Below are positions 13,800-28,200 of a stretch of DNA of 64,000 nt, piece by piece. The notes under the pieces were generated by a model. That model was not told where the DNA came from. It saw nothing but the letters and a program-made list of their open reading frames with translations, and ran no database searches. Source of the stretch: Lichenostomus cassidix. Lineage: Eukaryota; Chordata; Aves; Passeriformes; Meliphagidae. Position numbers and translations under genes: made by a program. Location: the NCBI GenBank assembly GCA_008360975.2, contig CM039180.1:15839122-15903121 (forward strand), in the 5' to 3' direction. Numbering within the stretch: the first letter of the stretch is position 1; each line of letters begins with the position of its first letter.

Positions 13800-16700
13800 A
13801 TTATTAAGGAAATAACATCCTATATTGCTGTTTTTCTCTGCCCTCAGGGAAAAGTCAGCACCAGGGCTGTGTCAGAGATAAATGGCTGTTAAGATCTTCC
13901 CGCAGAGGGATTCAGCATGTGGAGGTCAATCTCTAGCAGGTGATTTTGAGATGAGGTGATTTTTTATTTCCCTTCTGAGAAGGCCATCCACCAAACTGAT
14001 GTCTGAAGAGATACTCTGTTTCTCTTTGCTAACTCAGCAGGAATGGTGGATTATTACACAGTTAAGTACAGCCATTTCACTCACATCTAAGGACAGCTCA
14101 CGCCACTGAGTGGGAAAAATTATTTTCCTCTTCTGGTAACTTAAGCTATGATATTAAAAAGAAAAAAAAAATCAGTACTTGAATTATAGAAAGTCTGCAA
14201 TGCACAAGTGGAAAATAAATCAATAAAATGTCTTTCCTAACAAAATATGCAGTTTATTACAACACTGGGTACTATATTGCTTTTCCCTGAATAGAAGGGG
14301 GATCTCTCTGCTTTGTATCAGCATATTTCTATCTTGCAATAAATTGTATCTATAAATTATTTATACTGTAACTTGTCAACAGAGAAATGTGCATTGGAAG
14401 CGAGCTATGTATGTATGTATAGAGGAAATATACATACATTTGTACTGCTAAAGTAAAAGAGGGGTAGCAGATAACAAAATGGATATATAAGGTAAGTTTT
14501 CTGCATATATAGTCAAAGAAAAAAGAAATAACAGAAAAAAAAATATATTTTACATCCAAAATAACTATAGTTTTATAATTACAGCTTTCAACACATAAAA
14601 TCATGAAAGTCTCTTAGTCTTCTGTAGAAAGAGGTTAATTTTTTTTCAGAAAACTCTCATGCGGTATTGTTAAAATGGGGCTTTTAGTAGAGAACTAACA
14701 GTAAAAACAGATGTATATGGTAGTTCACTTGTCATAGAGAAATTGCATGATATTGATTATTATTTCTAGTCAGCAGAAAATTCAGGTAAAAAATTATATA
14801 TGTTAGGCAGACTTTTTAAGTAAAACTCAGGAAGTTACAGAAAGGGCAAATAAAAATATTGTATGTGAAGTAGTATGGATTCTAACTCCATGTCTAGGCA
14901 AGCAGCAAATCAAATAGTGCTGTTGTTGACTTGCCTCTGGGCTATATTCTTGAGAAATACAACGTTCTGGCACGGGTACCAATATTTCTGTGCACAATCA
15001 GCCATATCCCACAAGGAATACACAGTATTTGATGTAAAATCAGATACACTATTCTTCATAGTGAATGAATTTTCATTTATGTCCACTGACTTTCACTGAA
15101 GTAAAATATCTCTGAAATAAAAATGTTGCAAGTACTTAAAGCATCACTCTTCAAAGTCTCACTATTGGCTTTTCTTCTCTTATTCTTTGCTTTTCAGAAA
15201 TGAATAGTTAAACTTTGAACAATTAACATGAATCTATTTTAGCTAAGGAAAAAAATATTAACTTGGAAAGCTGAACTATAGGATTGGATCCATAACTCAT
15301 TTCTCAGATATTTACTATTAATATTATATATTGTTCTTTCCATAATGAAAATCAAATGGTGATTTTACTTGAATAACAGAGTCTTGAGTGCACAGCAGAA
15401 CATAGGAACAATTAATTTATTGATACTTGTCTTTTCTCTTTTGTTGTTGTAATTACTGAAAACATAAAACTTTAATGCCAGTTTTCAAAATTTGTATCAT
15501 CAAGTAACATCCTGATTGGAAGACTGGTTTTAAGGGGAACACGTCAAATAATCTACTGGAACATACAGACACACACAAATAATACATATTAACTTTATAT
15601 TGAAATAATTTTTTCAACACTGATATTGTTTACAATTTTTGTAACTATTATGTTTGTGCAATTTGGAGGCTGTCTATTGATTGAGGATAATTTCTTTCAC
15701 AGCAAGAAAACTTATCTGTTTTGTATTATAAACCGTGTCATAAACATAAATTCAGTGAATAGATCAAAGGGACCTTACACTTGTTTCTCGAAGAATGAGA
15801 AAAAAATATTGAATTGGAAAAAAACCTAGACTTATCCTATGAGTTTAAATGATAATAATTATGAAGGACTATGATACTGATTATTGGAGAATTACTACAA
15901 TGAAAGTGTAGAAAGCTATCATCTATCCTAAAACACTCCTTTGTGAAGTTACCGTTTTTGATCTAGAGTAATAGGCTGAATTTTAATGCCAACAATTTAG
16001 AGTATTCCAGTATCATTCTCAGTGAAACAATAATTTCCCATACACTGATTTTGAATATAGTAATTTCTGTATTAATACTGTACTTGCAATAGAAAACAAA
16101 GTGTAAAAGACACCGAAAACGTTGTTCTTTATGACAGATTTAAATTTCTCTATATTGTTGTTGAAATAAAGAAAAGCCTACTACTTGGAACTTCTCTGAT
16201 ACCTTGGTCTGGTAGGACCTGCAGAACAACTGAAATAATAGTTTTTGCTAAAAATAAAATGCTTATGGACACAAATCTCCATTTAGGATTTCAGAAAGCT
16301 TTTGGGCTATGATTCCACAAATTACTGTATTTTGTTGGGGTTTTTTCCACTATGCTATACAAACTGTCTGTTTTTGATGAAGTAGATGTACATTAGTACT
16401 GATCCTGACAACAAAGTGATGCATCAAACTACTTCTTGGTACAATATTTTTGTATCAGTCAACCAGCTTTTAAACAAGTCAAACAGCACTTGGCATTCAA
16501 TTTTGACAAATGTGATTAAATGATAAGCCTTGTTACCTTTACTTAGCCAAATTTAATAAAAGTTCTTCTCTATTATTTGCTTTCTACTGTTTGTAATTCT
16601 TCTGAACTAGCATGTTCTGGGAATGTAATCATATAGGAATTTGACCACAGCTTTCCAAGAAATAAGCAGACAATTTTGATTCCTAATATTACCTAATTTA

Positions 16701-18100
16701 AATCTTCCATTATTTTTCAGGTTTGTGTAAGAACAGGCACAAAATAAATTAAAAGATTTAGAAGTTATGTAATTAACGTTAGTTACATTTTAAGTTTTCT
16801 ATGAATGACTCTTAAGAACCTTCATTCTTTAGATTTCTCCAGAGGGTTCACTTCAGTTTTACTAGAACAAGAAGACTCTGGCCTAAAAACACTGGATGTT
16901 GTGTTTTAAATACAGTTTTCCAAACTACAGTTTTCAGAGTTGTGATGTCACTTCAATAGGGGGATATGATTTCTCCTCTGTATATTTTATATACAGAGAC
17001 ACATTTTATATAGCCACTCAGGTCTCAGAGTGTAGGAAGCATTCCTCAGTGGTAGGACAAACCTCTTTGCAGGGAGATTCAAGAGATCTGAGCTTTGAAC
17101 TAGGTGCAGCACAGAGATTGATACTTATTCCTAGACATGTGCATATTGTGGTCAGTCTTTGAAAATATAGTGGTTTAATTATTGCTTTCATTTTTCTCAT
17201 TTGTTGTTTTTTAATTATTCACATAAGAGTTCCTGGTGTTTTAGTATACCACTCAACTTCCAGTGCATCAGTGTTAGGGTATTAATATGGTAGTAATAGG
17301 GTATTTCCCTATTTTTAGATCCACAAAATAAAAGGTTCATTATTTCAGGATATTTCTACTTATTCATAAGGCTAAATTTACTTATGGCAGAAAACACTAC
17401 ACTTAACACATGCCAAAAGAAATCTGGACTGAACCTGTGAGACAACGATTGGGATGTTCTTCCTACCTTTCTGTGTAGAAAAGCCCTAGAACATAAATAA
17501 ATTCATGACATGTAATTCAGGAGGTGTTACTGCAACTTCAGAACTTGATTTGACTCTGTACCTTTCTTGTGCATCTGCATATAATTAGGAAACAAAGGAA
17601 GGATGGACAACTTAAAATTCATTATATGAAATACAACCTCTATGCATTGACAACAAGCAATCAAAAACCCTGCAACCTTCAATTTGCTGGTGATCATATG
17701 CATCTCCAGAGACCAACAAGACCTGAAGTCTACACAGCGAATGTGTTCTGACTGCAGATCACATACTTTCCAATATTTTGCTATTACCTTTGGTACAAAA
17801 TTTAACTACCCTTTCTTTTAAGTGGCGCAGAGAGACTGCACAAGGTTTTAATCATTGAATGTATCCAGCTGACTTGAGAAGAACGTAACTGCTGTAGGAA
17901 TCACTCCTGATTTTGGAGGTCTTGGCCCTCAGTGACCCATCTGGGATTATCACATAGATCTCATGTGAGTACAAGTATATTTTTCAAAGTATGATATTAT
18001 AGCATATTAAAAAAAACATACTAAGCGAGTATGATTTCATGAAAATAAGGAAATACTCTTCTCCCATTTTATCCTAATTATGTTGTGTTATTTTATTGTG
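13800..18100. other. AT-rich non-coding DNA, nothing recognised
   Basis: Frames are short and lack domains. A brief ATGT repeat lies near 14405-14420. No transposon ends or RNA genes were seen. Confidence 0.55.
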
Positions 18101-18103
18101 TAT

Positions 18104-18640
18104 CCATGGCCAGGCGCTGGCCACAGGGCCTGCAGGTGGGCTCTGTGAGGAGGGGCAGGGACTGCTCAGGGCTGGACACAGCCACATCCAGAGGGCTCCA
18201 ACCTTCTCACTGCAGGGCATGGCTGGGCCCCTCAGCCAGGATGGAAGGGCTCTGGGAAAACAGTCAAGAAAAGGCAAAATACCCTTTCAAAACAGTTATG
18301 GACTGACCATAACCCCTCTTTCCCCATCAGTCTTGCATAGCTCAAGGAAAGGGAAGAGTTAGGAGATGAGAGAGATGAGAAAGGAGTTAAGTTCCAACTA
18401 AGAATGTGTGTGTGTATACAGGTATTTTAGGTTTTCTTTGTCACTATCCAAATCTATTTCAATTGACAGTTATTTAATTTTCCCCCAGTCCCTATTCAAG
18501 TCCCTTTTGCCCATGATCCTAATTGTTGAGTGATCTCCCTGTCTTTATCTTGACCCATTAACTTCTCTCACTCTGAATAAGGATTGCATAGCTGTAGAGA
18601 CAGCTCTGTGATCTACAAGAAATTTCTCTATCTGACTCAA
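18104..18640 (+). mobile_element. Probable degenerate LTR relic
   Basis: A GC-rich block (18104-18300, 'ggccaggcgctggccacagg' onward) is followed by 'ccctgtctttatcttgaccca' near 18540, which resembles the distal part of common avian LTRs ('tctttatcttgaccca' also parallels the 3' part of the solo LTR at 10264-10829). There are no clear TG...CA ends, so limits are approximate. The frames here (67-88 codons) are not convincing genes. Confidence 0.35.
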
Positions 18641-18905
18641 GTCAATTTGGAAATAAAAAGGTAAATGGAATTAGAATAGGAGAGAGAGGTGAGGCGGTTT
18701 ACTCTTTATTATTTTTGGTGACTAAATAATAAAAAATTCAAAACATCATGCTTGTCACAAAAACAAAACTGGCCATAGATAACAGGGGTTATCTATATCT
18801 AGTCAAGCTCCTTTTCAATGCTTTTCAATTACCTCACAGAGATAAATGTCATAAGGATAGTATTTAGAAATAACCTTTATATCTTAAAAGAAAGCAGAAG
18901 GTAGT

Positions 18906-18990
18906 TGTGGTGGGTTGACTTGGGTGGGCTGCCAGACCCTAACAGAAAGGCAGCCACTGGCCTACCAGATAGGCTCCTTTTGCTGCACTT
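18906..18990 (-). mobile_element. Possible LTR terminus fragment
   Basis: 'tggtgggttgacttgggtgg' resembles one end of a frequent passerine LTR. It is short and unmatched by an opposite terminus here, so the call is tentative. Confidence 0.3.
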
Positions 18991-19109
18991 TCTTACCCCT
19001 CTAATCTATTTGGCTACAGTGAGATGGAAGTATTTGGGCTGAACAAAAATTCTGCAGCTACCAGCACTGCAGCTGTTTATTTCCTTTCCTGTGCCTACGT
19101 AGACTTTTC

Positions 19110-19260
19110 TGCATTACCATTTCTCTCCCACACAAAGGGAAACTCCCTCTTGCTTTCCCAGCATGTCCTTCTTATTGAGCCTGTACCCATTGCTCATTGC
19201 ACTCCACTTGGGTGAGATTTCCCACCACATCCATGTTGCAACTGTGTGCAGACCTGTAAT
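19110..19260 (-). mobile_element. CR1 LINE fragment, endonuclease part of ORF2
   Basis: The minus-strand translation contains 'WWEISPKWSAMSNGYRLNKK' followed by 'DMLGKQEGVSLCV'. This has the layout of the CR1 apurinic endonuclease domain: a WW pair, then W-S-A, G-Y-R-L, K-D, and a glycine-rich strand ending in L-x-V. The fragment is degenerate and isolated. The surrounding open frame (19114-19362) is longer than the recognisable part, and adjacent sequence up to about 19600 may belong to the same element but could not be matched. Confidence 0.55.
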
Positions 19261-19599
19261 TCTTCCTTTTGTTCCCTGTGCCACATGCATTACTGCACAG
19301 GCATGTGAGAGGGGTACTGGCTTATGCCAATTTCCTAGAAAAAGCGTGAAAGTTTCTCCCATTCTTCCATCCTCTTGGGTCTCCCTTATTTGTCTGAGTA
19401 CATTGGGATTGGCCCTTTCTGCTCTACTTTCTTGATTTTTAAGCCTGTCTTGACCACATCATCCTGCAGCATTTGCTTCTCAACCTGGCTCACCATTTTC
19501 TCACTCAACGGAAGGTTGACATCTGCCTCCATTGTAATTTCCAGTTTAAAGCTCTCCTCACCTGACTGGTAAGACAGCTCACAAGGATGCTTTTGCCCT

Positions 19600-22500
19600 G
19601 CTTAGAAGTCTTCAGTCCTTCAAGAGGGTCCCATAGTCATAAAAATCAAATTTTTTTGTTTCCAAGTGATTTTACTGCATAACTTGTAGAACAAAGTCAA
19701 GCATCTGCAAAATAATTAGCCTAACTGGTTTTTGCTTCCAGCGGAGAGAATCTGCAGCAACAGGTGGCATGCTTTTCTTCTTTGTTCATGCTTTTGTCCA
19801 AAATGAGAAGGAAACTACCCCCATTATTTAACACTACCTGGACACATCATTTGATGTGTCTAGACCCTAAAACCTAACAAAAGGGTTTAGTAGCTGAAAG
19901 GAAGTTTTTCTAGAAGAACCACTGTATGCAGCTTGAGGAAAATGTTTATTGAAATGCATGAAGACTGTTTGGAATTTTCACAACACTTCACTGTAAGTGG
20001 TTCTACTCTACTTGTCTACTTACATTTTCCTTTTATGCAGCATAACCTGTTCAACAAATCTACACAAAATCACCAAGTAGTCAGAGACTCCTAACATCAT
20101 TGGCAGAGCTGATTCAGTGTGTCACATTGCTGAACCTACTAAATCACTGGGCTGTGCAACAGAAAGATTAAATCTTCCTCAACACTTTCGATAGCATGTC
20201 CTTTCAGTGCCAGCCACTATGAAGGGGCCAAGGATCCCACTGTGACAGATGTAACAGGGAACAGCATCTCTGACATGAGGACTCAGGAGAAGACAAGATG
20301 ATAGAGAAAACAAAGGCTGAGGTCAGATCTAAATCTATTAAATTTTATTAGTCACAGCATTCTTCACTTCTTTCCTACCTTAAGGGCTGAGGTGTCCACC
20401 TTATTGTGGTTGGCAGGAAAACTACAGGCATTTTGTCTAAGTCAGTTAACCTATTTGGGATCCTTAATCTGTGTTAAAATGAAGATGCATATGATGATTG
20501 AAATGATTATGAGGGAATCTTAAGTTTAATAAAATGTCACATGCATAGATGACACCCTTCACAAAAGCATAAACAGATTAATTAGAGATACAGGCTTTAG
20601 AAACAAAACATAAACCGAAGAAATAGATATTAGCCCCTTAACAAAATGTAAACTAACCACTTCTTAAGAACAAAAAATATCCCCCAGTAGTTTGTTGCTT
20701 TGGTACTTCATATTTTAATTACTTTAATTTATATCAAATTATGTTCCCTATCATAAGAAGCTGTGAGAAAGAGAAAACAGCAGAAATTTAAATATAGGAA
20801 AATGTTAATCAAGCTAAATAATAAAATGGTAATAGTAAAGCTTGACATAATGGGATGCTTCTCAGTAGTCACCATAAAGTACACATTGTTTAGGTGGCTG
20901 ATACTCCTCCTGTTACCTCTAAAGATTGTTTTGAAACTTAAAAATATAAGGCTTCCAGAAAAATCTTGTAATGGACAGCAGCCATAGTTCTGCTCCATGG
21001 ACATCTAATGCTGAACACAACTGAACACTGCAGGACTCAGGACTATTTTTGACCTGAAGTATGTCAGCCGAAAAAAACAGCAGAGAGATACGAATATTGA
21101 AGCAAACAGAATTTCAGACAGAGTCACAACTTTGTCTTTCCATCTGCATCAACCTATTTCCTTTTAATCTCTAAAAATTATCCTGAAGAGCATCATGTTG
21201 GCCTGTAAGTGTTTCATGTTTTTAAACTGCAGTCTGTGAAGAGCTTCCTTGCTTGCACATGTTTATATTTCTACAATGATTTTCTGTGTTAGTTTTTAGC
21301 TCTGTTCCTCATAGTGCTTGGCTCTTCATACACTTTTGTCAAGAATACATATTTTGTTCATAATATCGAACCAACTTACCTGCTATGTTTTCGAGAGAAA
21401 AGGGAGAAGAAAAATGAACTAGGGCTAATGCTGAGGATAATGGGCTCCCAATTGCTATTATAGTATGCAACTGCTGAAAACAGGGTAATTAAATGTTCAA
21501 TCTAGTGGAATTAATTGAACAGAATAGATAATACATTGCTTGGACATTCTGAAAAATCATATAATATGATATATTACCATTATCCTGGAGTTTCCCTTGA
21601 TAAATATAGCATATGCTGATAAATAACATGTTCTGTAATACTCTCAAAACCTTCGCTTTTAACCATCCACATTAGTAACTTTAGAGAATCAGAGATCTCA
21701 CTAATGTATGAAGTATTTTAACCTACTGTTAAAAATTAGTCTCAGGTACTAACATTTACTCAAACCCCCTTTTGAAACAAAAAGGAAACACATCTAATAT
21801 GTAAAGCTAAGTAAGATACATTTTTAGCAACATTGAAATCTTAATAATCTAAGTCCAGATTTTGCTTTTACTGAGAAAAATATGGTATAGTATTGTGGAA
21901 AATATTCCTAATACATACTCCTTTTTCTACTTTTACAATCACAGTTCCTAGTGTTTCTGAGTGGATTTGAAGGCTGTGGTTTCATCCTGGACATGTGGAG
22001 AAAGGCTTACAGCAAGCTGACAGTTTCCCAAGCCTCCCGAAGCGAAGATCATGATGTTGGCAGTTTCTTCCTTGCTTATTAATAGAGGACATTTTTAAAA
22101 ATTAGAGTTGTTTTAAAACTTTTCCTCTCACACTTACTGTTTTTCTTTCTTCATTGGTCTGCACCTCCATGTTACGCCTGTATTTACTAGACATAGCCTC
22201 TCTTAATTATATCAAATGCTTGTTTTTCATTCTCAAAACCAATTTTACATCATCCCCTATCTCTATATCTTCATCTGGTGAACTGTTTACATCTCAGTGA
22301 TTTCTTGTGTCATCTACGTGTCTCACCTATCCTCTAAGTTTTACTCCTCAACTCTGCATTCTGCATCCTCACATTCAAGGCTTTTACTGAAATACCATGC
22401 TTGTATTCTGCACTACATCATTATTCTAAAGCTACAATTATCACATTCTATGCTGCATATTCATTCCATGCAGAGCAATTTTCTTCAAAAAATATAAGCA

Positions 22501-25174
22501 CATGGCTGTACCTCAGAATTATATAATCAAAAAATAAAACTGATCAGACTTGTCCATTATAAAATGGCTTTCATATCTAAAGAAGTTGAAACAAAATCCC
22601 TTGTAGGCCGGTGCAACTCTAGATAAAGCCTGGCAAGTCTCATTCCTGATCCTATGATCTGTTGAAAGGGATGTCAACACTACATATACTTGGCTACATT
22701 AGGAACTGCTGAGAATTGTTACTCTTAGAAAATATTTCTGATATATGTCCTTGTCTTCAACCTGTCAAGTAATTTCTGTCTTTGTCTCTTAAATACCTTC
22801 TATACAGTCCTAGCCTACAACATTTGTTTTCTGAATACTAATAGTATCACTTTCCCTTCTTACTGTATCTGAGGTGAATGAATGACTCATGAAATTTTAT
22901 CTAAATAGCTTAATTCTTGCACAAAGGTTTTTAACAAGTCCATTCTCTGACTGCAGTTCATCATGGAGAAAAATCTGCCTCCAACTTCTGAAAGGGTGAA
23001 TTTTGGGGTAAAACTTGATTATTCTCAAAAATGTAAGTGTTCAAATTATAATTGCAGTACTTCCTTTAGCTTCTTTCCAGACAGACGATTATCAGTGTGC
23101 CTAAGCCACAGTCCCAGTCAGCTCAACACTGATTGAAGAGAAGCTCACTGCTGAGTTAGCAGCTCTTCTGCATAAAGGGAAGATATGCACAGAGAATGTA
23201 AATCATACTGGAATTTTGCCAAACTCTGGAGAAAGGTAGCCAGACCCAGAGACTGTGAACTCCTGTCCCCTACTCTTATCCCTCATTCCTGTTATGAAGT
23301 TTCTCTTTTCTCCTCTGAGTTGTTTATAAAGACACTTGAGGAGCAAAAAAATTCCTTTATCAAAGTAGGAAAAGAAAGGAGAAAAGGTGAGAAAATAAGT
23401 AAATTCTTATGTGGTTACCCCTTCCAAGCACACTGGAAGAAGAGATGTGTAACAAAACTGAGATTAAGACTTAATCCACTCACCAAAAAGATTTAGATGC
23501 TGCTTTTTCTTATGTTACAGTGACACAAGAGCCCAACTATCCAAGTATTAAGCCTGGATAGATCCTGAATTCTTAGGGTGAGGTACTTCTGGGCTTCCCC
23601 TGGTTAAACTGAAAACCTTGTGAGAATTTTGAGCAGTGCTAAATCCATCTGCAGTTGATGACACACAGAGAATTTTAGCAACTGTTTTATTGCTTCCTTC
23701 TCCTTTCCATCTAAATATTTTTTTACAAAAAGGAAATAAAGACATTATTAATTTATAAATTCATTAGTTAAATGAGGATCCTTGAGGGCTGAAAATCTGT
23801 TTAGTAAGAACCAGTGACCTTGTTTACCACAGAGACTGTGTCCTGTAACACAGAAAACTTGTGGGGTTCGTGGGAGCAATGCATTTGCTGACAGACTGTG
23901 GGCCCCTGTGGGAAAGGAATACATTAGCTTCAACTGTTTTTATTAGAAATAGGTTCTCTAGAGCAGACAATTAACTCATTGAACTTGTCTTTACTATGGG
24001 TATCACTAAAAATGAATCCATAGTTTGTATTTGGTTATATGTCTGAGGTTTTTTAATGAAGGCAAACTTTATCCTGCAGGCATCCTGCATCCTGCAGTCC
24101 TTGATTTCTCTGCAGGCATATAATAGTACTGCTCATAATTCATTAAGTCAGCGCATATGGTCATATCCACATTCAGAAAAAGCTACTGACAGAAGGAGTG
24201 ACACATCTGAAGGGACTGTGTTACCATCAATATAGAGTCTGAAGAGGACATAAGAGTGAGTATAGCCATTATCAGACGGCTTGCTAAATAGGTATGGAAC
24301 TCTGACATTAGAACTGATACAGAAAGAAAATTATTATGAAAATTCAATCTAGGCAAAAAATAATGAAAGAAAATAAATGAGTTTCTGATGTTCATGAGAT
24401 ACAAAACAAAGATATGAAAATTAACTTTTCTGGCTTCAAAGCAGAGTTTCCACTTATGTTAATTCATATCCTATATTTATTTAGAAACTCCCAACCAAGT
24501 CACATTTTATGTTTTTAGTTTATACAACTCATATTCCTGTAGAATATAGGACCATTGTCAGACTCCTTTACAAAGGCTACCTGATTACTCAAGCTAACAA
24601 TGACAAAGATAATTATCATTAGATTGCTCAGTATCCCTTCCTAAAATTCCTAACAAGTTTTTAAACAGTACCAAGAGACTGATTCTTGCAGCCAAATTGA
24701 GGGCAGAGCCAGAAATAATTGATGTTACATTGACAATGACAAATAAAAATTTTAAATTACAAGGGAGGATTTAAATTAATTTGAGAAGAAATTGAATGCC
24801 CTGGCAAGAGAGATCATACATTGTTGCGAGTCAAAACCATACTGTCCTAAGAGAGTCTGTTAAAGGCTAACAAAATGAACTTTGTTCTAATTTAAAGGCA
24901 CCCTAATGAAATCAGCTAACAGAGAGAGTTGTGTAACTTTTTAATTTTGTAGAGAATTGTGGGAAATGCTCCCTGGTTTTCCTATTATCTGTACAACATA
25001 AAGTGAATAGCTGCTCATGGGTCTGGTCCATTTCACTCATCTGAATTCCCAAAGTCTGAGTCTGAAGCCAGATACCATTTTGCTTTTTCCTTTCCTTGAC
25101 ACCATGAAATGGGAATCTAAATCCAATTTGTAATGTTTTAGAAAAAAACCTCTTTTGGGTGCATAAGTAACTGT
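19600..25174. other. AT-rich non-coding DNA, nothing recognised
   Basis: Only short frames were seen, the longest about 103 codons at 23185-23496, and none has a domain. No repeat family was recognised. Confidence 0.55.
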
Positions 25175-25256
25175 AGCCCTGAGGATAATGGGGGTGTGTG
25201 TATATATTCTAAACAAGCCCTGAGGATAATGGGGGTGTGTGTATATATTCTAAACA
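25175..25256. repeat. Perfect 41-bp tandem duplication
   Basis: Positions 25175-25215 and 25216-25256 are identical over all 41 bases, each running from 'agccctgaggataatggggg' through a short GT/TA run to 'tctaaaca'. There are two units with no partial third. Perfect identity suggests a recent slippage or duplication event, and such units are often length-variable between individuals. Confidence 0.95.
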
Positions 25257-28200
25257 TTTTTGTTATTATTATTCATATTATTTTGTATTTATTACCATGC
25301 TGAAAAGTATCTTTTTCTAATCTATAATTCCAGAAACATTGATGAATAGTTGGATGGGTGGATATGCATTTAACAGACATTGTTACCTCTCATTTCAGAG
25401 GACATATTTCAAGCCCTGATGGAGAGGGAAGTTTTGGGATTTTTCACACTTAGAACATAATGGCTTCCTAAACTAACCATGTGATAAGACTCAGGTCCTT
25501 TACCTCTACCCAGTGATGTTATTGTATATGAGATCAGGTTAAGATCCATTAAATCCGGATTTAGGAAAAGGATAAATTCTTTTAGTCTGGATTAATTTCT
25601 TGCTATAGGTCTGCTCATTAATTGTAAAACATTAGTGATTAGAGGCTTCCAGGGTGATGAGCATGATACCACATGCAGACATGGTAGGAGACCACACCTG
25701 TTCCAATGAGCCTCCATTACCCAAAGGAGTAACTAATTAGTTACAAACCATCTTCAATTTATTATTTATTCAACAGTGCTGATCAAATTAGAGAGCAGGA
25801 AGGCACGGAATTCACTGAGAAAATGCATGCACATCACTCATATTTATAGCATTCCTTGTCAAAATGCTGGTCAGGCAAAAAACTCCTTGGAAATTCAGAC
25901 ATCCCTACAAAAGCATTATCCAACAGCTTTGGTTTGACGTGAAAAAAAAATTCCATGGACACTTCTGTGGTCCATCTGCTGGCTGAATCCTTTTTGGATT
26001 TTGGTACCAGCCCTACCTACCTGGTAAAACTTTAGTTCATAAAAAGACGTGCAATGGGAGAAAATTTGCTGCTGCACTGATTAGGGCAATTACCCAAGGA
26101 CATGAAGCAGTAAAATGGATGCACCTAGAGAAGATTCCTGAAGGTCTCCTGAGTTTGTCTTGTGGTCACAGCGTCACAAGTTGTAGTAAAACCAGAAGAC
26201 TGCAGCAGAATCCCAATATACCTATTAGTAGAAAGTTGGAAATGCAAGGCAAAACAGATCAGAAAATTTTTGAAGATACTCCATGGCTATTTTACATCAA
26301 AAGTGAAAGCAAAAATTATCCTCCCCTTCTTTGCTCAAGCTTTTTTAATCTAAAAAAAAGAAAAAAATGCTCCTTACACATAATCTGCCAGAAGTTTCAT
26401 TGTGTATTTAACAGAAAGTTCACAAAAAATATTTAAAATAAATGAAAAGATGACTAAAGACTTTAATTATAGTTGAAAACAAAAGCAAGTCTCATAAGTA
26501 ATCCTTGTCCCCTTTCTTTACAATTCTACTTTTCTTACAGTATTACATTTTAGTCAATCAAAACAATGTCTTTGAGACCCTGCCTTTTTTTCTGCTTTAT
26601 ATCTTGTCACCATTTATGAAACACATGAACATTCCTGAAGTAGAGTCGAGAACCTAGAGCCTGTCACACTACAGTTGATTATGTGTCTTCATTTTTTTCC
26701 TTCACATACTCTGGATCTTGATTATTTCCTACACAGTAATACAGCAGCTATAGGAAAAATAGGCGATCCACACTAATTTATTCTTCTATCTCCAATTAGA
26801 TTATTTTGAAGCATGATAGACACAATGTCCTCTTCATTTTAAAATTATGTAGAAAATACTCCCCTGACAGATGTTTCTTTGTATTGATTCTAAGTCGCGA
26901 CAGGCAGTCAGCAGGTGCCAAATGCTGCCCTTTTCTCATCCAAATCATTCTGGACAGGTATGCTAATGACCAACTGGAGGCACTTAAGGATTTTTTTTCA
27001 GGCCAAAGCTTGGCAATACTGAACTCTTAGCTGTCTCAAGTTTGATGGTTGCAAAGAGTGTTCTATATTAGGCTGCTTCAGCTTAGGAAGTTTACCAATA
27101 TCCTGCTTTAAAGTACTTAAGAACATTTCAGACCTCATCATTGCAGAGTTCCTAGTAATGGAATACACTCCTCCAATATGTATTTTTCAGGAACTTCCAC
27201 TCACAGATTGAATTGCAATGAATTCAATGCTCCCCAAAGGATGCTGAAAATTCTGCTCATGGACCTTGAGTACACCCAGGAATTGTTAAGACACAATACA
27301 TGGGTACTATTAGAAGTACAGGATAATAGATGTGGAAGATTAGACAGGCCCAAAGAAAAGTAAAACCTTTAGAAATGTCAACCACAGTCAGAATATTCTT
27401 GTTCATATTACTTACTGCTGTATAAAAATTCTGGCATTTAATCGTTAAGTACATGATTTTAAAGATGTGATAAATCTGTACCAGCAATTTGCATGAGCAC
27501 TTGAGCCAGAGAGATAACTTGGCAAAAACACAAAAACTTCTGAGGAAAAGAAGTAGACAGAGATCTCAATCGCAATGTTAATCACACTCTAATTATCATT
27601 GCTCAGATTGACATAAGAAGAATCATTATATATTAAACTGCAGTCTTCTGTCTCAAAAATTTAATAAGGAATATGTTTGATCAACATGCAGAATCATTAT
27701 CTAGCTTGACAAGACTATTTTCCCTTTTGTTTAATTGATAAGCAAAAGATTTGCTGTGTCCTCATCTAAATAGAAATAACAAAAAGTTTTAGATTCTTAA
27801 TTAACTTAAACTTGTCAGAAAATATGAAGAAGAAAAAAGACAGCAACAAGTATTCTAAGCAAGACAGTTGAAGTGGAAAAATTTAAAGTAAGGATTTGTT
27901 TTCTTCAAAAAAGATGTTTGATTTCCATTAAAGACCTGCCAGAATAAGCTCTTTCAATTGATAGCTGTCCTTAGTGTTTAAAATGTAACATTATTTTTAG
28001 TACCTATTTCATTTCAGTTTTCAATAGCTGGTTCTCAACATAATTTTCTTTCCCACATATGTTGAATACCCATCAGATATCAAATGCTTCTCCCATGAAG
28101 ACTCTGAGTCACTAGATACTAGATCTGGGGGATGGGAGTCAAGATGCTGAATCATCTAAATGTAGGTATATAAGGTCCTAATCTTGTCAATAGGTAACAA

